From Crocinitomicaceae bacterium (GTDB lineage: Bacteria; Bacteroidota; Bacteroidia; Flavobacteriales_D; Crocinitomicaceae), in contig JACJYW010000006.1 of assembly GCA_020635955.1 (NCBI GenBank), forward strand, positions 231,001 through 295,000: DNA of 64,000 nucleotides, in the 5' to 3' direction. Below are positions 38,928 through 46,397 of the stretch, in pieces. Below the pieces are notes generated by a model. The model saw nothing but the letters and a program-made list of their open reading frames with translations, was not told where the DNA came from and made no database searches. The stretch's first letter is position 1, and each line of letters opens with the position of its first letter. Both the position numbers and the translations under genes were made by a program.

Positions 38928-39461
38928 ATGATTACAGTATTCTCTGCTAAAAACTTCAGATTAACGGATGAACAATTCGAGCAATTGTTCAATATCATAC
39001 GCATTGCCTATGCTGAGACCGAAAAAGAAGTGTGGGGAGAAGGATACGTCCGAATGAGCAGAGAAGAGCTCCAACATCACATTGACAATGACGAGATCCT
39101 CATTGCTTTGCTATACGGGAAGATCGTTGGTGGAATCCGTTATTATAAAATTGATGATGAAACTTATGGTTTTGGCTTACTGGGTGCAGATTTTGATCAC
39201 AAAGGAAAGGGGATAGGCCGTGCCTTGATCGGAGAGGTAGAGAATAAGGTGAAAGCTACCGGAGGAAAGAAAGTAAGTATTGAAATCCTTAGAGCATCTG
39301 CAATCAATACCGATTTCAAAACCCATTTAGCGGAATGGTACCAGCGTTTAGGATATAAATATACGGGAGTATTGGACGTCAATGCCGTTTACGATAATCC
39401 GGCCAAGTGGGCTAAACTGGTAAATCCTAGCCACTTTGATTGCTATTTGAAGGAATTATAA
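38928..39461 (+). CDS. GNAT-family N-acetyltransferase
   Basis: A 177-residue GNAT-fold protein. The beta4-beta5 region and acetyl-CoA binding loop are recognisable in FDHKGKGIGRALIGEVENK (motif A, RxxGxGxA-like, here KGKGIGRAL). The N-terminus is helical. Acceptor substrate unknown. Its last six bases overlap the tail of the convergent pseudouridine synthase gene. Confidence 0.85.
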   Translation: MITVFSAKNFRLTDEQFEQLFNIIRIAYAETEKEVWGEGYVRMSREELQHHIDNDEILIALLYGKIVGGIRYYKIDDETYGFGLLGADFDHKGKGIGRALIGEVENKVKATGGKKVSIEILRASAINTDFKTHLAEWYQRLGYKYTGVLDVNAVYDNPAKWAKLVNPSHFDCYLKEL

Positions 39462-40160
39462 ATTAGGGTTAACTTTAAATCCTAACTCCTTTAAATTTAC
39501 TTCCCAAAATACTGGAAAAGAAGCTTTTACACTCACTAATTCATTAGTTGAAATACTTTTAAATTCTAACGATCTGGCATGTAAAAACAGAAAAGTATGG
39601 CCAAATCTCCGTTCAAATTCATGATTGTGATGCCTATCTCCATATTTGGGATCTCCAATAATAGGATGCGCAATTTTGTTCATGTGTTTTCTTAGCTGAT
39701 GAGTTCTACCCGTCTTAGGCTCCAGCTCTATCAAAGAATAACGAGCTTTTCCAAATTTATCTACCGGAAAATCAACTTCAACACGCTCAATGGTTCGATA
39801 ATGTGATAAGGCATCCTTGTATTCCGTGTCATCTTCAGCTCGAATAGGGGAGTCTATTATTCCTGAATCATCCGTAAATCCTCGAACTAGTGCCACATAC
39901 TTCTTTACGATCTTATTATTTTCGAGCAATTCCTGATATACACGTACCAGTTCATTATTCTTGGCAAACATGAGTAATCCAGACGTTTTTCTATCCAGGC
40001 GGTGAATAGGATAGAGCTCCCTTCCGAATTGTGAACGCACCAGTTGTACCAGGCTTTCTTCATCTATGTTTCGTGAGAAATAGGAGTGGTGTACCAGTAA
40101 ATTATTGGGCTTTGAAACTATGAGTAGATCAGCATCCTCGTAAACAACCTCAATACTCAT
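39456..40160 (-). CDS. RluA-family pseudouridine synthase (TruC-like)
   Basis: A 234-residue RluA-type synthase. The catalytic Asp lies in HRLDRKTSGLLMF and the family motif GRTHQLRKHM is present near residue 150. It lacks an S4 domain and has the short size of TruC/RluA-type enzymes, so it probably modifies tRNA U65 or rRNA. It lies six bp downstream of the STAS-like gene at 40,166, so it is likely the last gene of that operon. Confidence 0.9.
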   Translation of the reverse strand: MSIEVVYEDADLLIVSKPNNLLVHHSYFSRNIDEESLVQLVRSQFGRELYPIHRLDRKTSGLLMFAKNNELVRVYQELLENNKIVKKYVALVRGFTDDSGIIDSPIRAEDDTEYKDALSHYRTIERVEVDFPVDKFGKARYSLIELEPKTGRTHQLRKHMNKIAHPIIGDPKYGDRHHNHEFERRFGHTFLFLHARSLEFKSISTNELVSVKASFPVFWEVNLKELGFKVNPNL

Positions 40161-40165
40161 CTTAT

Positions 40166-40549
40166 CTAAAGACTTTTCAACCAGATCAGAGCTTTATCCT
40201 TACTCTGAAATCCCTTAACGGGATATTTTTTTTGTCTCAGCAATTTGTAGAAATTGAAAACCAGGCGTTGTGCCAAAGAATCGAATACAATGGCTTCTGC
40301 AATGGCCACATTCTCTCTGTTTTGAAGATATTCGCGGGCTTCAGGCGTAATATTGGTAAACTCAGGAAAAACTGCCAGGATCTTGATCGTCTCGTTATTT
40401 CCCAACAGTTTATATGAATCAGAAGTATGCACGAATTCTGCTACATCACATTCCATATCCTTAAAGTATTCTACATAGAAAATATCATCCTCTAAGAGAT
40501 AACAAACGGACTTTTCAGTTCTGATAATATGTTGATCTATTTCAGTCAA
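40166..40549 (-). CDS. small STAS-like paralogue (copy 3)
   Basis: A 127-residue protein of the same family as the genes at 121, 11,101, 40,650, 41,416 and 41,825. It shares the diagnostic block AEAIVFDSLAQRLVFNFY and the C-terminal PVKGFQSKDKALIWLKSL. The N-terminal half is beta-rich with acidic strands. No catalytic residues recognised. It precedes the pseudouridine synthase by six bp. Confidence 0.8.
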   Translation of the reverse strand: MTEIDQHIIRTEKSVCYLLEDDIFYVEYFKDMECDVAEFVHTSDSYKLLGNNETIKILAVFPEFTNITPEAREYLQNRENVAIAEAIVFDSLAQRLVFNFYKLLRQKKYPVKGFQSKDKALIWLKSL

Positions 40550-40586
40550 ATCAATCTTAAAGTGAGTGAATATAAAGATTTGAGAT

Positions 40587-40594
40587 CAAAGGTA
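40587..40594 (-). promoter_or_regulatory. Bacteroidota -7 box (TACCTTTG) before paralogue 3
   Basis: Minus-strand TACCTTTG fits TAnnTTTG and lies about 38 bases before the ATG at 40549. ATTG on the minus strand, 16 bases upstream, is a possible -33 element. Confidence 0.4.
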
Positions 40595-40649
40595 AGGACA
40601 TAAAAATCATCAATACGTGAGTTTCATCACATAACAACATGATTTTCAA

Positions 40650-41030
40650 TCAATAATCATTCAGCCATTCCAATGCTTCTTCTAATGTTCTAAAAGCCTT
40701 TAAAGGATGTTTCCGCTTTCTGAACTTCTGATAGATGGTAAACAGGATCTTTTGAGATAGAGATCGAATAACGTAGGCTTCCGCTTTAGCGGGGCGGCCA
40801 TCTGTTTGGACTAATTCACGAGCTTCTGGAGTTATGGAAACAAAATCTTCACAATGAATGATCCGTTTGATATTCTCATCTACTTCAAGTTTATCATGGA
40901 TCTCGAAACCAAAGCGAATGGCATCAACATCAATTTCTTCTCCTTTATAATAGTGGAGGTAAAGAATATCTTCCTTTATGAGATATCCCTCAAATTGTGT
41001 TGTTTCGAATTTTGACTTTTCAGCTACCAT
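40650..41030 (-). CDS. small STAS-like paralogue (copy 4)
   Basis: A 126-residue protein from the ATG at 41030, chosen over 41069 because it gives the family length and an AAGGGA-like stretch lies at a suitable distance before it. Shared family blocks: KAEAYVIRSLSQKILFTIY and HPLKAFRTLEEALEWLNDY. The same STAS-like strand-helix layout. The opposite strand carries the 80-residue gene at 41,166, which is read away from it. Confidence 0.75.
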   Translation of the reverse strand: MVAEKSKFETTQFEGYLIKEDILYLHYYKGEEIDVDAIRFGFEIHDKLEVDENIKRIIHCEDFVSITPEARELVQTDGRPAKAEAYVIRSLSQKILFTIYQKFRKRKHPLKAFRTLEEALEWLNDY

Positions 41031-41165
41031 TTCTGATCCCTTGAAATTAAATATATTATTATTTCTCATATTTCAAAGGATTTAGATGAATATTAAGTAT
41101 TTATACGGACAAATATTCAGCTGAACATCCCAAAATAAATTTGAACTTTTCGTTATATTTCAGAT

Positions 41166-41408
41166 ATGGAACTAGGAGAAATGAAAAATGAATTATTGAA
41201 TCTTCAAAAGAAGAATTCATATTCGCCGCAAGACATTGAAAAAGTAACCAGAATGGCTACTATGATCATACAAAGCCCAAGAATTAGTGATGCTCACAAA
41301 AAGGAGTTCGCAGACAGGATCAATATGATCAAAAATAAGGGAGTAGCTAATCTACAACCTGGTGATGTCAAAATGATGCTTGGATTATTTATCCAGGGAT
41401 TGTCTTAA
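41166..41408 (+). CDS. small helical protein, hypothetical
   Basis: An 80-residue soluble, mostly helical protein (MELGEMKNELLNLQKK...), with a Met-rich C-terminus (VKMMLGLFIQGLS). It lies on the opposite strand within the STAS-like cluster, between copies 4 and 5, and its stop is only 7 bp from that of copy 5. Not recognised. Confidence 0.65.
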   Translation: MELGEMKNELLNLQKKNSYSPQDIEKVTRMATMIIQSPRISDAHKKEFADRINMIKNKGVANLQPGDVKMMLGLFIQGLS

Positions 41409-41415
41409 TTGATCA

Positions 41416-41808
41416 TCAGCTTTTCTCGAAATTCTTAAGCCAGAGTAGGGCCTCATCTTTACTTTGAAACACCTTAATGGGGTGTTCCTTGCTTCTGAAC
41501 ATCCAGTAAAATTTGACCAACAAGCGTTGAGCCAGACTGTGAAATACTATAGCTTCAGCAATAGCATTGATCTTAAGTTCTTCAGCTCGTTTTCTGGCGG
41601 CAGATGAAATAGTGGTGTCTCTTCCCAGATCTGAAGCCACTTTGAAGGGCTGTTCATTCGTAATATGGAGGATGACCAAATACGCTTCTTCAAGATCTTC
41701 CGGCTCAATGACAATATTGTCATGATATTTCACATAAAGCAATTGATGATCAATTTGCTCAATTACTGCTTTGTTTGTTCTAATGATTGCCGGGACGCTA
41801 TCAACCAT
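41416..41808 (-). CDS. small STAS-like paralogue (copy 5)
   Basis: About 130 residues from the ATG at 41808; a TTG at 41838 gives a longer version overlapping the upstream gene. Strong family blocks IAEAIVFHSLAQRLLVKFYW and HPIKVFQSKDEALLWLKNF. It is the closest relative of copy 6, with 16 bp between them if ATG starts are used. The pair looks like a recent duplication. Confidence 0.8.
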   Translation of the reverse strand: MVDSVPAIIRTNKAVIEQIDHQLLYVKYHDNIVIEPEDLEEAYLVILHITNEQPFKVASDLGRDTTISSAARKRAEELKINAIAEAIVFHSLAQRLLVKFYWMFRSKEHPIKVFQSKDEALLWLKNFEKS

Positions 41809-41824
41809 TGCAATTATTCTGAGG

Positions 41825-42220
41825 TCAAAAATTTTCAAGCCACATTAATGCCTCTTCTTTAGACTGAAAGATCTTAAGCGTATGTGGTTGCTTCCTGAAC
41901 AAGATATAAAATTTTAACAAGAGCCGTTGCGCTAAACTGTGAAATACAGCTGCTTCTGCAATACAATTGATCTTGAGGGTTTCTGCATGTTTTCTGGCTT
42001 CAGCCGTGGCAGATGAGTATTTACCAAATTCTGACAAAGCCTTTATTTTTCTCCCTTGAGATATCTCATTATAGGCAGCAAGGCTTTCATCAAAATCCTC
42101 TGGCTCAAGCACTGCATTTTCATGATAGAATACGAATACAATATCCTCAGCAATTAATTGAACTGTGGAATGCCTGTTTTTAATAACCTTATCAGATATG
42201 GATGCAATAGAATCTGTCAT
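41825..42220 (-). CDS. small STAS-like paralogue (copy 6)
   Basis: A 131-residue protein with blocks IAEAAVFHSLAQRLLLKFYI and TLKIFQSKEEALMWLENF, almost the same as copy 5. The N-terminal acidic beta region has VLEPEDFDESLAAYN, aligned with VIEPEDLEEAYLVIL in copy 5. Same operon as copy 5. Role unknown; a scaffold or regulator without catalytic residues is likely. Confidence 0.8.
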   Translation of the reverse strand: MTDSIASISDKVIKNRHSTVQLIAEDIVFVFYHENAVLEPEDFDESLAAYNEISQGRKIKALSEFGKYSSATAEARKHAETLKINCIAEAAVFHSLAQRLLLKFYILFRKQPHTLKIFQSKEEALMWLENF

Positions 42221-42285
42221 ATTATGTATTGACGATTTGAATATAGCGAGATTGCCGAAATAATTTGAATAATTATCTTTCTATC

Positions 42286-43782
42286 ATGATCAATAAGAAA
42301 AATAGGAAATTGAAACACTTGTTAAGCTTTTGCTGCTTGCTGTTCTTCACTCATGTCGTTCAAGGCCAATATGAGTATACTATTTTCGAAGAGGAGGAGG
42401 GGTTTGAACAGAAATTTGGCATTAAAGCAGTGGATACATTGAGTTCAGGACTCATTGTTTATAAGCGAGCCAAGAAAGAAGATGTAGCCTTTGTTGGTAT
42501 AGTAGGTGAAGAAAGTCCTCACAAAGATGGACCTCCGGTTTATTATGCCTTTGAATTTAATGTCGGAAAAAACAAGAATAAATTATTGCTGTCGGATTGG
42601 GCGAAGAGTATAGATCAACTCCAGGAAAATTACTTATTGATCAAAGATGATGGATTTAAAATATACAGCATTAACAAACAGTTATTCAGTGATTTAGAAA
42701 CTTTTAATAAACCAATACTTTATAACAATATACTGATCGTTAAGAAATTCGTTCCGTCAAATGGAGCTTTCAGTTTTTATGGAAACCAGGAAGAACCATA
42801 CGTGCTTTATGATCTTTCAAACTCCCTGACCAAAGTCTATTCAGACACCTTCACTTTTGTAGCGCCTTACAAAGAGTATCTGTATCTGAGCAATAGAAGC
42901 GAATTGGGTAGGTCAAAACTGCTAAATACTCAACTGGAATCAGTATTACCAAAAGGTATGACACCTGAAGGTATTTATGGAGATTATGTGGTAGTAAGCA
43001 ATGAAACCTTAAGCTATTTGGGGGTTATAAATTTAAAAGGAGAGGAGCTGATCCCCTTGAAATATACCAATATTGACATGGGGAGATATAATGAATTTGT
43101 ACAATATGAAGGCAATGGCGTGGGGTTCGGGTACAGGTTCAGACATCAGCCCATTACAGCATCCAATGGAGATTCAACCTTTTTGTTCAATGCCGATTTT
43201 AAACTTATTTATGCCGATAAAGACTTCAATTACAGAATGATAGAACTAGCTGAAGAGGATTACTACATACAGATTGAACAGAACAGAAACAGAGGTTTGA
43301 TCAATAGCGAAGGAAAGATGATCGTACCTATAATGTATAGAAGCTTTGACTTCAAAGAGAATTACATCATGGTTGGTGGGGCCAATTATGAAGATGAAGA
43401 AGTATTCTCGTATGAAGGAAATAAACTCTTTAACGGACCATACCGCCATATATATGATATTCCAGGATCTGATCTTGTGGTGCTCAATGCTTCAAAAGGA
43501 AGTGGATCAACACCAGCAAAGGTATGGCTGGCAGATACTAAGACAAATACCATATTAACACCGGAATCCTTTAATCATTATTGGGGATACAGTGAAGGAC
43601 TTATACAGTTCAGTAATGCTGATCATCATTATTTCTATGATACTACAGGAAACCTGGTTTTTGATCTCATAGCTGATGAAGTGACAGATTTCATTGATGG
43701 AAAAGCCATTGTAGTAAAAGGAAAAAAGCAAGCCACCATCAATAGGAAGGGTGAATTCCTGGTGAAATTTCACAAAGAATAA
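42286..43782 (+). CDS. secreted WG-repeat-like protein
   Basis: About 498 residues from the ATG at 42286; a TTG seven codons upstream is less likely. Signal peptide LKHLLSFCCLLFFTHVVQGQ. The body is made of WG/DG-type beta repeats, for example GVINLKGEELIPLKYTNID and GLINSEGKMIVPIMYRSFD, ending with IDGKAIVVKGKKQATINRKG. WG-repeat proteins often bind partners on the cell surface. No sorting domain is seen. Divergent from copy 6 of the STAS-like family. Confidence 0.8.
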   Translation: MINKKNRKLKHLLSFCCLLFFTHVVQGQYEYTIFEEEEGFEQKFGIKAVDTLSSGLIVYKRAKKEDVAFVGIVGEESPHKDGPPVYYAFEFNVGKNKNKLLLSDWAKSIDQLQENYLLIKDDGFKIYSINKQLFSDLETFNKPILYNNILIVKKFVPSNGAFSFYGNQEEPYVLYDLSNSLTKVYSDTFTFVAPYKEYLYLSNRSELGRSKLLNTQLESVLPKGMTPEGIYGDYVVVSNETLSYLGVINLKGEELIPLKYTNIDMGRYNEFVQYEGNGVGFGYRFRHQPITASNGDSTFLFNADFKLIYADKDFNYRMIELAEEDYYIQIEQNRNRGLINSEGKMIVPIMYRSFDFKENYIMVGGANYEDEEVFSYEGNKLFNGPYRHIYDIPGSDLVVLNASKGSGSTPAKVWLADTKTNTILTPESFNHYWGYSEGLIQFSNADHHYFYDTTGNLVFDLIADEVTDFIDGKAIVVKGKKQATINRKGEFLVKFHKE

Positions 43783-43855
43783 TTCAGGGAGAGGAGAGAT
43801 TCTTTTGAGAATATTATCCTGAACACAATATAATTCATCCGGTATTCGTTTAAAT

Positions 43856-43930
43856 GCTATTTAACATAAAATTGTGTTATCAGGCGCACCATGTGTGTTA
43901 GCATGATAACGCCGTATTATGTTCAATAGC
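43856..43930. repeat. left boundary palindrome of the accessory island (attC-like)
   Basis: GCTATTTAACATAA (43856-43869) is repeated inverted with one mismatch at 43917-43930 (TTATGTTCAATAGC), with an inner pair GTTATC (43876-43881)/GATAAC (43905-43910). The whole is about 75 bp. Its outer boxes ATTTAAC and GTTCAAT resemble the RYYYAAC and GTTRRRY boxes of integron attC sites (one mismatch). The same GCTATTTAAC is found directly repeated at 46127 and 50141. Confidence 0.6.
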
Positions 43931-44114
43931 TTGGCTTGTGTGTTGGGGTGTGGATGATGAAGAGGAGGGAACAAGTAATGGGAGCTAACATAATTGGTAT
44001 AACTAAACTTATCTATTATGCTTGCGCTTTATTTGATTAACTTTTTTGGATGGACTTGTGTAATGTATGGAATTGCCTTTCCTATACGAATTTTATTAGA
44101 ATCTGACATTAATT

Positions 44115-44420
44115 CTATTGACCCATTAAAAGTCCTATTATCTGTAGTGAAAAACCCAATACTATTAGTAATAACCCTGCTTTGGCTCTTGTTCGTAATT
44201 TACGATTATTCTCATTCGCAGATTCTATTACCTTATTTGTTTCTGTGATTAAATCATCTACTCTTTGCTTTCCTGGTTTGTCTGGGTTGGATAATATTGT
44301 TTTGTTCGTATAGGCTCTTATTGGTGGAATTTGAATTTTTGGTAATTCACGGTTCTCAGAAGTGAATATTATAATAACACCAACCATATCAAGTATTAAA
44401 CCTAAAATAGACAGCCACAT
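44115..44420 (-). CDS. small two-helix membrane protein, hypothetical
   Basis: A 101-residue protein with hydrophobic helices at each end (LSILGLILDMVGVIIIFTS and GLLLIVLGFSLQIIGLLMG) and a basic central loop (RVDDLITETNKVIESANENN). It is in the accessory island, 81 bp downstream of the SEC-C gene on the same strand. A plus-strand frame from 44018 overlaps it and was judged less likely. Not recognised. Confidence 0.55.
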   Translation of the reverse strand: MWLSILGLILDMVGVIIIFTSENRELPKIQIPPIRAYTNKTILSNPDKPGKQRVDDLITETNKVIESANENNRKLRTRAKAGLLLIVLGFSLQIIGLLMGQ

Positions 44421-44501
44421 ACAACTAAGATAATCATTGTATATTAGTATTATGATCTATAGAGTATTATTCTGGTTTAAAAGAAAGTTCTTTTGGAGGT
44501 T

Positions 44502-45014
44502 TTAAACATTCTTTCCGCAATGATATTTATATTTTATTGGCTTATCATTGTTGTCTTTAGCCCCACATGGGCATGGATCATTCGGATATATTTTCTTTAC
44601 TGATGCCAATCTTACTTCTTCTATTGATTCAATATACATATTGAATTGGGCAATAACTGAAGTGGGATGCATATTTTCTTGCTTAGAAATATCTTCAAGT
44701 AATGATCTAAATTCTCCTGCTTTAATTAACCTGCAATCAGAACAAAGTTTAGCGTATTCATAAATTGATAATGATTTACCAGTTTCGAGTATTACCGGGA
44801 ACTCCATTTTTGGGCTTAGAAATATTGTATATTTTTTATCTAGCCTCGAATTATCTCTAGTCATTACCGCTAGAAAATCATAATCCTCTATAAGCTGTGC
44901 TGTGGTTAATGATTGTTCAAACTCATCTCCACATTCATCTATAAAAGATTCAAGAGTGAATTTTTGAAACTTAGATTCAAGTAATTTAGAAACTTCACTA
45001 AATGTAATACGCAT
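44502..45014 (-). CDS. SEC-C motif protein
   Basis: A 170-residue protein ending in a SEC-C zinc motif: NDPCPCGAKDN then YKYHCGKNV (CxC...HC). The rest has no recognised fold; acidic helices fill the N-terminal half. SEC-C modules bind zinc and often tether proteins to ribosomes or SecB. Its ATG overlaps the stop of the upstream HicB-like gene by one base (TAATG), so the pair is translationally coupled. Confidence 0.8.
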   Translation of the reverse strand: MRITFSEVSKLLESKFQKFTLESFIDECGDEFEQSLTTAQLIEDYDFLAVMTRDNSRLDKKYTIFLSPKMEFPVILETGKSLSIYEYAKLCSDCRLIKAGEFRSLLEDISKQENMHPTSVIAQFNMYIESIEEVRLASVKKIYPNDPCPCGAKDNNDKPIKYKYHCGKNV

Positions 45015-45307
45015 TATGCAAACTCGACTTCTCTATAATTAATCTTATCTAGTTTTTGTCTTAGTTTGTCAGTGAACTGCCTTCTAGTTTTTGCTGTTTT
45101 AGATTTATTAGCTCCTCTAAAATAAGTCAAGTTTCTAATGGCCATTGCTAATTTTATTGATTCTTCAAATTTAGCCTTTGCTTCATCTAATGTTTTAGCA
45201 CTAACAACTGGGCCACCTTTATCTAACATTGAAATAGTATAAACATCATTTTCACTATCCTTGAAATATAGTGCGTCTATATTATACATAATTAATTCGT
45301 ATCCCAT
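45014..45307 (-). CDS. HicB-like small protein
   Basis: A 97-residue protein from the ATG at 45307 (a TTG three codons upstream is less likely). The region VYTISMLDKGGPVVSAKTLDEAKAKFEESIKLAM has the strand-strand-helix pattern of HicB antitoxin-like folds. The C-terminus is basic (KSKTAKTRRQFTDKLRQKLD). No HicA toxin is adjacent; instead the partner is the SEC-C protein, overlapping by one base. It may therefore be an antitoxin-like regulator of that protein. Confidence 0.6.
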   Translation of the reverse strand: MGYELIMYNIDALYFKDSENDVYTISMLDKGGPVVSAKTLDEAKAKFEESIKLAMAIRNLTYFRGANKSKTAKTRRQFTDKLRQKLDKINYREVEFA

Positions 45308-45463
45308 TTCATTCAATTTTAGACCATACTAAAAGTACAAATTTAATTGTATTCATTAAATTCTAACTTATAAACGTAATTTCACTTTAAAAGGTACAAC
45401 AAGTATACCGTTTTATATTATGTAAGACGTTTATATTCGACAAATATTACCGTTTTTTAAACG

Positions 45464-45479
45464 AATTGCGTATTTATAC
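45464..45479 (+). promoter_or_regulatory. shared 16-bp element, copy 1
   Basis: AATTGCGTATTTATAC lies 46 bases upstream of the ATG at 45525. An exact reverse complement is at 50082-50097, at a similar distance and the same orientation relative to another start codon. It overlaps GCGTA-TTTA-TACGC (a small palindrome). It may be a shared operator. Upstream, 45400-45460 has TACCGTTTT repeated. Confidence 0.45.
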
Positions 45480-45524
45480 GCTATCAAATAAACGCTCTTA
45501 TTTGTACCTTGTTAAGAAAAAACA

Positions 45525-45836
45525 ATGGATAGAAATGAAAGATTTATAAAATCAAGTAAAAAATTAATGAAATTATTATTGACCGACCAAGATAGGGCGG
45601 CAGGATCATTTACTTTATCTCCAACTCTAAATTTTAGAAAACCAAAGAATAATAGTATCCCTGAAAATGTATTTAAGTATGATACAAAAGATGAATTTCT
45701 TAACGACTTAATGTGTTTACATTATTCAGCAGATAAAGACACAAGCATGAAATGGATTAAAGAATTAATTGAACACATGGGTTATAATCAAGACGAACCT
45801 TTTGAAGTAGAAATGGTTTCACCACAAACAAAGTGA
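45525..45836 (+). CDS. hypothetical protein in the accessory island
   Basis: A 103-residue soluble protein, Lys-rich at the N-terminus (MDRNERFIKSSKKLMKLLLT) and acidic at the C-terminus (QDEPFEVEMVSPQTK). Not recognised. Its direction is opposite to the HicB-like/SEC-C pair. The 3' end overlaps a possible small minus-strand frame. Confidence 0.6.
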   Translation: MDRNERFIKSSKKLMKLLLTDQDRAAGSFTLSPTLNFRKPKNNSIPENVFKYDTKDEFLNDLMCLHYSADKDTSMKWIKELIEHMGYNQDEPFEVEMVSPQTK

Positions 45837-45964
45837 TTAAATAGCCGTTTAATTTCTTCTCGTTGGTCGCTTTTAATTGCAAATTCAAGAAAAGAAGATA
45901 GAAGTATTTGTTCTTCTTTTGAAATATTCAGATTTATTTCAATTTCATTAAATGTAAATTCCAT
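45788..45964 (-). CDS. possible small protein (58 aa)
   Basis: An ATG at 45964 opens a 58-residue frame (MEFTFNEIEINLNISKEEQ...) with acidic helical content and normal codon use, then runs antisense over the last 49 bases of the 45,525 gene. It may be a real small gene, with poor support. Confidence 0.3.
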   Translation of the reverse strand: MEFTFNEIEINLNISKEEQILLSSFLEFAIKSDQREEIKRLFNHFVCGETISTSKGSS

Positions 45965-46397
45965 AATTCAAGTATTTAGCTTGAACATAAATTCACAATT
46001 TTTATATCAAATAGCTTTTTACGATAAACCTGCGCGAGAGCAAAATAGAAAAGGTCTAGCTTTTTTGTTTTGCGTCTCTACCAAGACTTAGTGTGAAAGG
46101 CATAGCTTGGCCATGTGTATCGTGGGGCTATTTAACATAATATATATTATATGCCATAATAAGATATCTTAAATCATGCCGAAAAGACCGTCGTTTGGGC
46201 AATTATAATATAATATTATGTCTGCTCCGCCTAAGGCGGATTGGCTACGCTAAATAGATTCACACAGATCCAACGCGTTCTTTTTTTTATGGAATATTTT
46301 GGCAGTTATAATACACCTTATGTCTGCGCTCATTCTTCGCTTGCTAAAGTAAATAGCCGCACAGGCCATCACGCTCCAGCGCGCGGACAGTTTTATT
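45965..46397. repeat. repeat-rich intergenic stretch of the island
   Basis: There is no convincing gene here. It contains an imperfect hairpin near 46036-46079 (GAGAGCAAAA...TTTTGCGTCTC), GCTATTTAACATAA at 46127-46140 (an exact 14-bp copy of the left boundary), and two similar units of about 80 bp: 46198-46277 and 46301-46383. Both start GGCA(A/G)TTATAATA, contain TTATGTCTGC and TAAATAG, and end CCA(A/G)CGCG. Confidence 0.6.
46127..46140 (+). repeat. internal boundary repeat GCTATTTAACATAA
   Basis: An exact 14-bp copy of the sequence at 43856-43869, in the same orientation. Just before it, ATAGCTTGGCCATGTGTATCG resembles the sequence after the 43917 arm (ATAGCTTGGCTTGTGTG), so the two sites are related. 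Confidence 0.6.

Noticed and set aside
44018..44248. Plus-strand membrane-like frame of 76 residues
   Set aside because: It overlaps the minus-strand two-helix protein across its C-terminal half; antisense of a hydrophobic helix commonly gives a hydrophobic frame. Only the first 30 residues look independent, so it may at most be a gene fragment.
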